Positions 52,865 through 63,040 of a stretch of 64,000 nt of DNA are shown here, one piece after another. The stretch is taken from contig NC_083562.1 of assembly GCF_019925205.1 (NCBI RefSeq), positions 7,812,001-7,876,000 of the forward strand. The letters run 5' to 3'. The notes under the pieces were generated by a model. The model saw only the letters and a list, made by a program, of their open reading frames with translations. It had not been told where the DNA came from and did not search any database. Numbering within the stretch: the stretch's first letter is position 1; every line of letters begins with the position of its first letter. The position numbers and the translations under genes were made by a program. The DNA comes from Metopolophium dirhodum. Taxonomy: Eukaryota; Arthropoda; Insecta; Hemiptera; Aphididae.

Positions 52865-53155
52865 TATAGTATGAAATGGAATTTTTATATTACATCTGTT
52901 TTAGACAAGTTGAGAAAATAATTCATGTATCAACTGAATGAGATTCTATCATTTCAGGATATTAGAACAGTATATATTTAGCACTTGTTGAATCTTTAAT
53001 TATGCATGGTATGGTTGGGGTGGGACCTGTGATAATGCTCTCACGCGGTTCAAACTTGCCAAAATAAGCGAGTACATTAGAATCATGTGTAAAAAAGATA
53101 CTAAATATACAATCAAAAAAAAGTTTGAAAGGTTTAATGTCTTGAAAAAACAAGC
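52865..53155 (+). pseudogene. Non-LTR retrotransposon reverse-transcriptase tail, decayed
   Basis: Reading from 52871, the frame gives MKWNFYI, KLRK, an in-frame stop, then FMYQLNEILSFQDIRTVY. A two-base shift near 52976 leads into LALVESLIMHGMVGVGP. The order MKWN..I, KLRK, (L)R.VY.ALVESLI..G...G is the characteristic region just after the polymerase core in Jockey/R1-type elements, where intact copies read ...LVESLISYGI..WGG. After a further stop (about 53068-53070) KKILNI-like residues continue. The stops and frameshift show it is dead. Neither the catalytic YxDD region nor an endonuclease is visible nearby, so this is a short remnant. The opposite-strand 63-codon frame here is a shadow. 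Confidence 0.7.
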
Positions 53156-53159
53156 TTAT

Positions 53160-54235
53160 AAAAAAAAACTTATACTTTAAAACAAATACCTACCATACAT
53201 CTTAAAAATCATAACTTATTTTTCCATTTGATCCATGGAGTGAACAATGCATTAAACAATTATTCGTCAGTTTAGCCTAATAAAACTGCCTGTTGAAAAG
53301 TTTTCGAATTCGTAAGGACCCAGTTATTCAATATGATGCTTACATATTTAGCCAACATGCAACTTCCACTATTCAAAAAGCATATCTCACGCTGGCTATT
53401 TTATGATTATGAGTTATGACACTATTAAAACATAAATACCTATTTCTTTTTTTGTTCACCATATTATTTTAAAAACCAAATTCATCAAATTTACTCAATG
53501 TCAAATGTCAAATATCAAATATTTTTTTTATATGTTCTTATTACTACTTCACATTGCTATTAGGTATTTATGTTACCTATAGTAATAATTATTCAAAATT
53601 ATTTTAAAATACCTACCTACTTCAAAATATTCATTCAATTACAAATTTAAAATGTTGGATAACACGGACCTCCACATGATATATATTAGTGAGCCAGTAG
53701 GGTCCAAATGTCCAGTAATTTTATTTGGACAAACCAGTTAACGTTTTATCTCTACATACTTCCCTACTTTAAAGTTTCTTATCAATCGTAATATTAAAAT
53801 AATTAAAACAAAAAGTTTAAAAAAAAAATTAAAGTTGCAATCGTTTATACTTAAAGAAATTTTAAATTAAGTATCCGAAAAACTATGTTTTCTCTAACTT
53901 GATTAGAGTGTTTGACTAGATCAGATTTTAGATTTTTATTCTATACTGTTGAAAATTATGAATATCTCCAAGTACGACATTCGTCTACAATGAATAATTC
54001 AAGACCATGTTTTCTTTTCTTAGTTATTATTTACGATAACCTACCTACATCCCAATCACAATAATATTATTATTTTTACCACAGCAAATAATTCTCGGTT
54101 TAGATAAAAAAAAAAAATAAAAAAAAAAATAAATACTTCCGCAGATAATACAAAGCTTCAATACCTAACAACGTTTTTTTTTTTCACATAAGTAGTATAC
54201 ATTTGATGAGGATGGTATATATTATGTATTTCTAT
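53160..54235. other. AT-rich stretch with a hairpin
   Basis: Contains a perfect inverted repeat GTCCAAAT (53702-53709) and ATTTGGAC (53723-53730). Otherwise AT-rich with long A-runs near 54102-54135. No gene was seen. Confidence 0.5.
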
Positions 54236-54239
54236 TATT

Positions 54240-55110
54240 AGATACCTATTATTTTTCAAACTGAAAAAGACCCGACGACGCGACGGTCACCACCACCACC
54301 ACCACCAACATTTACGACGACGTAAAAAAAATAAATTTATTTAACGAGCATAATATTTCGCACACCTTTGGTGCAAAAGAATGGATACCCCGTCCAGTGG
54401 TCTGTCAATTACGGGAAGCGCCAATTTATTAATCAGCATGATTAACGACCGCCTAGTTGGACGTCATATTATTTGGACGAAAATACGGTCTTGTATACCT
54501 TTTCGAGGGCGCACACGAATTGCGTACCAAAACAGGTAAACGAACCTTTTTGAACGAATTGCGTCCCGGACGCAATTCGTGTTACCTTTTTATCTACAGT
54601 TGAGTGGTTCTTAAAATGACATTGAAATAATAAAGATATGTCTGTGAAAACATAATATCGTATACAATAAATTGTCATATTCACATATTTTTAACAAATT
54701 TAAATTGTAAAATCATAATATCATAGGTATAAATGGTCATATTCACATATTATTTTTAAAAAAAAATTAAAGCTGTGAAAACATAATTTCTTATGTTACT
54801 TATTGATTGGAAAGTCCGTATGGTCCGTAATATTTTTATAAAAATATCTATAAAAGTAAAAACCACTAAAAGCTAGTTTTCATATAATAATAATATTTGT
54901 GATAAATATTTAAATTGTTAAAAAATTTTAATAAATTTGGAAACCACTAAAAAATATCTTAAGGCAAAAAGTAACATGAATTGCGTCCGGGACGCAATTC
55001 GTTCAAAAAGGTTCGTTTACCTGACTTGGTACGCAATTCGTGTGCACCGCTTTTCGACGTCCGTCGACATACCAAACGGCGGAGTGTGTATTATTATATA
55101 GTAGCGTAGA
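54240..55110. other. CpG-rich block interrupted by a foldback element
   Basis: CpG-rich DNA with a (CAC)n run at 54288-54306 lies on the left (54240-54498). CpG-rich DNA resumes on the right (55058-55110), with the foldback element inserted between. No coding frame is supported. Confidence 0.4.
54499..55057. mobile_element. Foldback transposon with 85-bp inverted repeats and 8-bp TSD
   Basis: An 8-bp direct repeat CTTTTCGA (54499-54506 and 55050-55057) flanks a 543-bp element, 54507-55049. The left arm (54507-54591) and right arm (54966-55049) are reverse complements with about six mismatches and one indel. Both start SGGYGCACACGAATTGCGTACC. Each arm contains an internal palindrome: CGAATTGCGTCC, one base, GGACGCAATTCG on the left (54555-54579), with a near-identical 23-bp form on the right (54978-55000). 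The word GAATTGCGT thus occurs six times, a layout suited to repeated protein-binding sites. The interior is AT-rich and non-coding. The 8-bp duplication fits hAT or P-type mobilisation; the superfamily is not proven. Confidence 0.88.
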
Positions 55111-55990
55111 AAGAATAAAGATATGTCTAGACTGGCAATTAATCACTTCTATAATAGATATTATATTTTCATTTATATAATATCCGTTTCCATTTGCTTC
55201 GACCAACAAACGAACTATATATATCTAAGAGTATTCAAAAAAATTGACACATTTTAATTGAATTGTTTTGTTATCTATACGCATTATAATTTGTTATTAT
55301 GAATATAAATTATTTTTTTTTATCCTACATAGTTTCATGGTTTATTTTATAATCCTCACAAGCTTTATAAATTAAAAATAATTGTTTGAAAATAAAATGA
55401 GCCAAAGTGAATTGTTATAAATATAGTGAAAAATCAAATAGTAAACTATACTAACTACATGGTATCAATCAGATTATTTATACATTATATCATTAATTTA
55501 TTATGATAGAAAATAACTAAATTTCACTTATAAATAGTTACTTTTAAAGTTTCTAATGACTATTGACTAAAAATAAGTTTCAAACTTTCATCTAACACAA
55601 AAATTGTTCATTCATTAAAATTTAAACTTATCCAGTGGATCGTGTTTGGCATAATATAAAACCCATAAAGTATTTAATTTCAGTTTCTAATTTAATGCAA
55701 ACAGTAATCTAAATTTTAATAATTATTAAAATACTGAAAGAATTAAAATCTAAACTATAACGCACTATTTTTTAACATTTTAAGAAAATTTTAACATTTA
55801 CCTAATAAATTTATTCCTAATATGCATTTTTTAAAGTTTTAACAATTGTAATAAGTGCCCCCATTAATATTCAAATTTTTTACTAACATACATTTTCCCC
55901 TATTATTATACAAGTATAACTATTATACCTACTATATTAATTATTAAAACGTAAAAGTACCTTTACATTATTTGAATTCTTTCATAAACT
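55111..55990. other. AT-rich stretch, no gene seen
   Basis: AT-rich DNA between the foldback element block and repeat copy B. No motif is supported. Confidence 0.5.
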
Positions 55991-55994
55991 AAAA

Positions 55995-57973
55995 AAGGTG
56001 GGTAAGTGGAAATCGCTTTGCTGTATAGTAGGTTAGGTTAGGTTAGGTTAGGTTAGGTTAGGTGGGTCACTGTAATGGATTGCGTTAAATTTGAATTCAA
56101 TGATATAATATCATTGTATATAAAAAAAACGATTCTGAGCGAAAACAGTCAGTCAGCCTATGATATTACTAAGTGTATTTGATGATATTATTGTGAATAA
56201 AGTAATTTATATATTTACTTATTTATGTGGAACTTTGTTTTAAATTTCCAATCCTTAACTACAAAAGTTGAACATTTTATAAATTTTAAATGCTTGTAAA
56301 AAAAATTGTGCCTATGTATTTTTAATATTTTCCAACTGCTATTGTAACAATACATCAGGAGCTTTGCATAACATTTTCACGCTTTTCTACCCAACAAATA
56401 AAATTTTATTGATATTTATAGAAAAAAAAAATAAAAAAATTGAAAACTGACAATGTCCGAATACATCTCTAAAAGAGTCAAATTATTTTCAAAATTTAAC
56501 CGTGTATAGAAAATGCTAATATAAACATTCAGTGAAATTATCAAGTATCTACAGTCATTTGTTTTTTAATTACAACAAAATAAAAAAATCGTTACATGAG
56601 AAATCGAGTGAATATCAAATATTGTTAAAATATCAATTTTAAACGCTCATAAAAATTTAATTTGACTTTCTTGTAGACATTTTTTTTTTCTGATAAATGT
56701 AGACATACTTATGGATAATCTTGTATTACATTTTCAAATCTTAGATTGAAAAAGAAAAATTTTTATAAATTCTCAACTCAAAATAATTTGCTAATTTTCG
56801 TGATTTTTTCGTATTTTGTCAATATTTGAACTTTAAATGTTTATAAATAAAAACTGTTATTACATTTTCAAATCTTAGATTTAAATAGAAAAATAGTATG
56901 GATTTTTAATGTTTTTCATCTGTCTTTGAAACAATATATTAGGAGTCTTTTATTAAATTTTCAAGCTTTTTACCCAACAAATAAAATTTTATTTATATCT
57001 ATAGAAAAAAAATTTTAAAAACATGGAAACTGAAAATGTCCGTAAACAGCTCAAAATAAGTCAAAATATTTGGAAAATGTTATGGTGTATAGAAAATGCT
57101 AATATAAACATTCAGTAGAAATTTCATGTAGGTACCTACAGTCATTTGTTTTAGAGTTGCACTAAAAACCAAAATCGAAAACAAATTTTGCGTAAAAATT
57201 CGGGTTTTTCTTTTGTTTTTTACATCGCGTTTGAAAACTACTGGAAAATTTTAAATTCTGAGTGAAGCGATAAATGTATTGATTTTAAAATGATGTGTGT
57301 GGTTTTTTTTTTTTTTGTGTCTGTCATCACCTTTTAGGACGGTAAATGTGCTTGGATATTCTTCAACTGTAACTTTTCTGATAGGAAAGTGAATCTAGTT
57401 GGTACTTTGGGGAGTCAAAAGTATAAATTTCTCAGTAATTTTCAAACGTGACGTGAAAAACAAAAGAAAAATTAAGGAAAAATAGGAATTTTTACGAAAA
57501 ATCTGTACTATTTTTCTATTTAAATCTAAGATTTGAAAATGTAATACAAGCTTATCCATAAGTTTGTCTACTTTTATCAAAAAAAAAAAATGTCTAAAAG
57601 AAAGTTAAATTAAATTTTTATGAGTGTTTGAAATTCATATTTTTACAACATTTGATATTCACTCGATTTCTCATGTAACGATTTTTTTATTTTGTTGTAA
57701 TTAAAAAACAAATGATTGTAGATACTTGAAAATTTCACTGAATGTTTATATTAACGTTTTCTATACACGATAAAATTTTGAAAATAATTTGACTCTTTTA
57801 AAGCTGTTTACGGACACTAACTAGATTCACTTTCCTATCAGAAAAGTTACTGTTGAAGAAAATCTTAAAAGGTGATGACAGACACAAAAAAAATAAATAA
57901 ATAAAAAATAAAAAAATAAAAAAAAAACACACACCATTGTAAAATCAATACATTCATCGCTTCGCTCAGAATC
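55995..57973 (+). mobile_element. CTCAGAATC-family repeat, copy B (nested, inverted insert)
   Basis: The leader and two body units run forward from 55995 to about 57255. A reversed terminus (AAATTCTGAGTGAAGCG) then begins at about 57256 and a reversed partial unit continues to about 57816. Forward sequence resumes at CTAGATTCACTTTCC and ends ATCGCTTCGCTCAGAATCT. So one member lies reversed inside another near the same site, or an internal inversion occurred. The leader holds a TTAGG array where other copies have a single GGTTA. No coding potential. Confidence 0.78.
56029..56062 (+). repeat. (TTAGG)6 telomere-type array inside repeat copy B
   Basis: TAGG followed by six TTAGG units replaces the GTAGGTTACAAGTGGGTC of copies A and C, giving GTAGG(TTAGG)6TGGGTC. 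TTAGG is the canonical telomere unit of most insects. Here the array is internal to a transposable repeat. Confidence 0.95.
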
Positions 57974-60045
57974 TAAAATACTACTTACAAATATTTTTTT
58001 TGTGTTCAAAGTTTATCAATAATTCTTTTCTTTATACTCTTGTATTTTTGTATGTATCATTAAAATATGTCAAGGTAAAATAATATTATCTGGTTATTCA
58101 AAAAAAAATACAATTTTCAATGACGATCTTTTATCGTTTATGATTTTTATTTTACAAATATTCAGTAATTGTTTTTTTTTTTTTTTTTGTGAATAATAAT
58201 GCGCTTATAGGTGATGGTTATATTGCGTGGAACAGCATTTTTACCGTGGCAATGTGGCATCGTAATATAATCTAACAATGTTGTATTGGTGCGGTGTGTT
58301 TTTATTTATATTACCTACGATATTTCACCATTTCCAATCTAACACTGTTTCTCTGGGGGTTTAAACGCAGCTGTGTCTTGTATTCGAGTGTGTTGCATGT
58401 ATTGAAATTGTCTTATTATGCCAAACCATTAAAAAAGTGATGGATTGTTTACGTTTAGTGCGAATTTTGTGACAATATATTTTATTTTCATCCAAGTTTG
58501 ATTGTTTGAAATGGAATTTCACTGTCTATATTAAGTTAATTTGTCGTTTACCCACATGGTTCAATATGATACGTAGGTAACCTATAGATAATTCAATAAA
58601 GTTATACCTACATACCATCATTTTTGGCGTAATTCAAATATAGGTATTCCTAATGAAAGAGCTCTTTGCAGCAATGTCATTTTTTTTTTTTTTGTTATAT
58701 TGGTTCCTATTATAATTGTATCATGTTACAACAAATTTTATTTTATTGTTTAACGTTGCAAAAATAAAAGAACAAATTAGTTTTTAACGTTTATTTAAAT
58801 GGAAGTTACGTATTACCACCTACCTACAATATCATATCTGAAAATAACTACAGGAATTTGAATCAAATCAACAGTTTATATTATAATTTTGTTCCATTAA
58901 TTTCATTTTTTAATGTAGTTATATAATTAATTAATAATTTAATATACATTATTAAACTGCAGTATGTAATTTATTTTTGCCTAAAAATTAAACACAAATT
59001 ATTATATATAATACTATTTATTAGATTCTGAATGGAGTGAAGAATATATTGATTTTCCAATGATATCCATACCTCTATTTTTTAAATTTACATTCTGCAA
59101 TTTTATAAACATATTTTATTTTTAGTAATTGACTATATGCTTGCGCTAATTTTAAAAAAAATTGACCAACAAAAAATACAGAAATAAAATCATATGGTAG
59201 TATTGGTGCAAAAAATTGATTAATTCAATGACTAATTTTTTTTAACATTTAAAATCTATACAGTTACAAATATAATAAATACATTTTATCATTAGATTGG
59301 TAAATTATAAGAGGTTAACATTTATGGACAGGCGCCAGGCACTCAGCAGTTTAACCCGTCTAGTATTATTGTGTGTTTTTAAAAAAAAATTTATCTCAAT
59401 AGGTCTGTATGCCACTGTCTTTTGAGTCTTCTAGGCACTTTACCGGGAAGTGAGATGGAGGAAGTAACAAATTAAAGGTTGATTATATGTATACCTAGTA
59501 AACATTCGTATAATCATGCATTAGTATTATTAACTATTTACTCCTGGTGTGCGGTAGTATACATTATGTTACATTAATTAGATGCCACAATACCTAACGA
59601 TACATCTCTGTGATACGGTAGTTAAATCAATTGGCTGGCCCTGATGAGTTGTCAGATGATTTTATTTATAATTTAAAATCGATAGTTTCCCCTAGTTTTT
59701 GGTTCCTTTTCTGACGTTTATTAGATGTTATTAGGTGGGGGTGTTTTCCCACATGTGGAACTGGAACTCTGACCCTACATTTTGAAGAATAAAATGTAAG
59801 ACTTGTTTTTACTCCTTAACACGTTTCTAAACTTTTTGAGTACCTACCTACTTGATTTTAAAAATACAAGATCAACACTTATCAAATATATATATTAAAT
59901 TCCGATTTCTTAAAATGAAATAACTAGTTATAATAATATAAAAACTGGTTTTATTGTTTCTCAGGGTGAATATATTGGATATTTCAAAACTCAAACTATA
60001 AATAAATGTTGAAAATATACTCTTCTTCTTTCTCAATTTAGTTGT
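57974..60045. other. AT-rich desert with a worn repeat end
   Basis: The segment at 59023-59070 (AGATTCTGAATGGAGTGAAG, then TTGATTTTCCAATGAT) corresponds to a reversed end of the CTCAGAATC family. Long T-runs occur near 58170-58188 and 58681-58694. No gene was seen. Confidence 0.45.
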
Positions 60046-60049
60046 TATT

Positions 60050-60959
60050 AAGGTGGATAAGTGGATGTCGCTCTGCTGTACAGTAGGTTACAAGTGGGTC
60101 ACTGTAATGGATGGTGTTAAATTTGAATTCAATGATATAATATCATTGTATAAGGAAAACGATTCTGAGCGAAAACGGTCAGTCAGCCTATGATATTACC
60201 AAGTATATTTGATGATATTATTGTGAATAAAGTAATTTATATATAACCTATTTACGTGGAGCCTTGTTTTAAATTTTCAATCCTTAGCCATAAAAGTTAA
60301 AAATTTATAAATTATAAGCCACAAAATAATTAATAAATTATAAATTTGATAAATGTTGTCAACATTTGAACTTTAAATGCTCATAAAAAAAATTGTGCCT
60401 ATATATTTTTAATATTTTTCAACTACTATTAGAACGATATATCAGGAGTCTTATATTAAATTTTCACGCTTTTTTACCCAACAAATAAAAATTTATTGAT
60501 ATTTATAGAAAAAAAAACTAAAAAAAATTGAAAACTGAAAATGTCCGTAAACAGCTCAAAAAGAGTCAAAATATTTTGTAAATTGTATGGTGTATAGAAA
60601 ATGCTAATAAACATTCAGTCAAAATGTCATGTCCCTACGGTCATTTGTTTTAGAGTTACACCAAAAACCAAAATCGATTTTCTCGATAACAGATTTTGCG
60701 TAAAAATTCCCGTTTTTCCTTAATTTTTCTTTTGTTTTTCACGTCGCTTGTGAAAACTACTGGGAAATTTTTACTTTTGACCCCCCAAAGTACCAACTAG
60801 ATTCACTTTCCTATCAAAAAAGTTGCTATTGAAGAAAATCCAAGCACTTTTACTGTCCTAAAAGGTGATGACAGACACAAAAATAAAAAAAATAAAAAAA
60901 TAAATAAAAAAACACACATCATTGTAAAATCAATACATTCATCGCTTCGCTCAGAATTT
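60050..60959 (+). mobile_element. CTCAGAATC-family repeat, copy C (one internal unit)
   Basis: Same leader (AGGTGGATAAGTGGATGTCG) and same end (ATCGCTTCGCTCAGAATTT) as copy A, but only one body unit, giving 910 bp against 1462 bp. The difference (about 550 bp) equals one internal period. It is highly similar to copy A across the leader and last 300 bp, implying recent activity or gene conversion. No open frame. Confidence 0.85.
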
Positions 60960-61450
60960 AAAAACTATATTTTATGTTATCATAATCCCATAACAACTAA
61001 ATATTAAAATTATCAAATATTGACTTCGAAAAAGTTTCCAAAATTTTAACTTTAATGTATTTGAAATTTAAATAAATTAATCCTAAGCCTTTATTCAAAC
61101 ATAATATTAAGGAAAATAAATATAATAAATCACGGGTATTAAAAAAATCATTAAAAAAAAACATTCTGTCTTTTCCATAAAATATTATATTAAATAAATT
61201 TATTATCAGTCTTCAAAAAAAAAAAATACAAAATTACGAATCACTGTTTTTTGATATATTGACCAGTGTTTTAGTGACTAGCCATCGTCGTCATTGTGTA
61301 TTATTCAATAACAACATTGAATTACAATATTATTATATATTTTTTATTCGAACGAACAATAACAACGTCATCGCCCATAAGATATTCTCGAGGTGATTGT
61401 TCCCTATTAACATCATCCCTGATACTCACCACTGACCATATCATATTATT
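60960..61450. other. AT-rich stretch, no gene seen
   Basis: AT-rich sequence between repeat copy C and the hAT element. Nothing is supported. Confidence 0.5.
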
Positions 61451-62116
61451 CTACAAAGCAGAGGCGGACTGGCCAGGTGGGACAGTGGGAATAGTCCTAC
61501 TGGGCCGCAGGCTTTCTAAGGCCGCCGGCCTGAATCATGTATAAATTTATATACTTTATACTAAAACAAAACAAAATATAATAATAATTATCAAAATAAA
61601 TCTATTTAGGCATATCTTATACAATAAATTATAATGATATTAAAATCTTTATAAATGTGGTTATCACTAGCATTGGTTTTATAATATACTATATTATTAG
61701 TATATTATAAAATCAATGTCACTAGACACAAATAAACAATAATATAAATATAAGCAATATAAATTTAATTCAGCCCGGAATTGCTATTTATAGCTTTTAA
61801 TAAATAATAAGGATAATTTCGTATTTTCATTGAAATACATAGGCTGGGTGGTGGTCGACTATGTAGCTATATAAATTCATATTAATGTGAGTGAGTTATT
61901 TGATCCAAAAATAACAATATTGTTTTTACGAACGTGCGCAATTGCCGACTGCTAATCTGTAAACAATTCTAACTATAAGCACATATTGCCCATATTCAAA
62001 CTAATAATTTAGCCATAAGAGCATCATTTTTAGTACAGTGCACCCGTTCAGTTTGTCGTTTATTAATGTTTTATTACATATTGTCATATTGATACTGTGC
62101 ATTTTAATTTATAAAT

Positions 62117-62206
62117 ATGAATTCTAAAAAACAAAAAGGAGGAGCTGCCAAAGAACGTGAAAAAAAAAAAAATCAAATTACAAATTGCTGCCCAATCATG
62201 TCATAA
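62117..62206 (+). pseudogene. hAT transposase N-terminal remnant
   Basis: An ATG at 62117 (context ATAAATATGA) opens 29 codons beginning MNSKKQKGGAAKEREKKK and stopping at TAA 62204-62206. A short Lys/Gly-rich start of this kind is common in the ZMYM1-like hAT group. It lies in a different frame from the C-terminal piece 80 bp downstream, so the deletion (or the A-run at 62161-62172) separates the two ends of the ancestral gene. Confidence 0.45.
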
Positions 62207-62278
62207 CTTATTATGACATGACATTTATATGTAACAATTGTTTACAATGTGTATACAAACTTGTATACAATTTAAACA

Positions 62279-62541
62279 TGCATGTCTTGGCTTATACTCA
62301 ACTATGTGCTTCATATGAGTTTTTTCTTACTTTGTCAGTCACCGAAGTCAACTGCGAAAGGACATTCAGCAAACTTAAGCTTGTTAAAACAAGACTCAGA
62401 GCCAATATAAGTCAAGATAATTTAGAAGCACTCTTAATTATGAGTGTTGAAAAACAATTACTCAATGAAATTGAAATTTCAAATATCATTGAATATTTAA
62501 AAGCTAGTTTTACAGTAATGACTAAAATGTTTTCAATATAA
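62279..62541 (+). pseudogene. hAT transposase C-terminal dimerisation domain fragment
   Basis: The frame ending at TAA 62539-62541 contains the hAT family dimerisation region. It reads SVTEVNCERTFSKLKLVKTR, then LRANISQDNLEALLIMSVEK, matching the family pattern (L..PVT...ERSFSKLK.IKTRLRS....RL..L.....E). The similarity starts near the ATG at 62279. Intact enzymes are roughly 600-800 residues with an N-terminal zinc finger and a split RNase-H-like catalytic core, none of which remains. The upstream part of the frame (62185-62278) is not recognisably hAT and probably spans the deletion junction. The domain itself has no stop, so the deletion seems fairly young. Confidence 0.85.
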
Positions 62542-63040
62542 AATTGTCATTTCAGTTTTGTTTTATATAATTTAAGTATTTTCTTAACTATAATAAATAA
62601 TAATGCATTAATTTGTATGGATTATGATTCTTCTTCTTCATTCTCTGGCATGACTACTCTCTAAGAAATTTTGCTGACATTACTAAACTTTGCCACCTAT
62701 CTCTATCTATGAATTATATTATATGAAAAAAATTCTTTTGAGTCTAATTGTTGATTATCATGTTTTTTAATGTTGAAACTAGACCCATAGTATCAGTATG
62801 TAACATAACACACACCAGAGTACGTATTTGACCTAATTAAATTAAATTGTACATGCTATTTATAGGTACCTTATAACAATTAATTATATTTATTTAAGAT
62901 TTTTTTTTTTTTGGGGGGGGGGGGGGTGGGGGGTGTTTATTTTTTTGGGGGCTAATCACCCTTCAGGCCACCTCTATTTGGGCCGGTGACCGTGATTTTC
63001 CACTGGGCCGAACACCCCTCAGTACGCCTCTGCTACAAAG

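Larger units (their letters stand above)
61451..63040 (+). mobile_element. Internally deleted hAT transposon with 8-bp TSD
   Basis: The 8-bp direct repeat CTACAAAG (61451-61458 and 63033-63040) flanks a 1574-bp element, 61459-63032. The left end CAGAGGCGGACTG and the reverse complement of the right end, CAGAGGCGTACTG, differ at one of 13 bases. Both the ends and the 8-bp duplication are diagnostic of hAT transposons. Inside lie a short N-terminal-like frame and the C-terminal dimerisation region of the transposase, but far too little for a full enzyme. A G14 run lies near the right end (62913-62926). The element is non-autonomous; its intact ends could still be mobilised in trans. Confidence 0.93.

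Noticed and set aside
56029..56062. A chromosome end (true telomere)
   Set aside because: Only about six TTAGG units, flanked on both sides by the body of a dispersed repeat.
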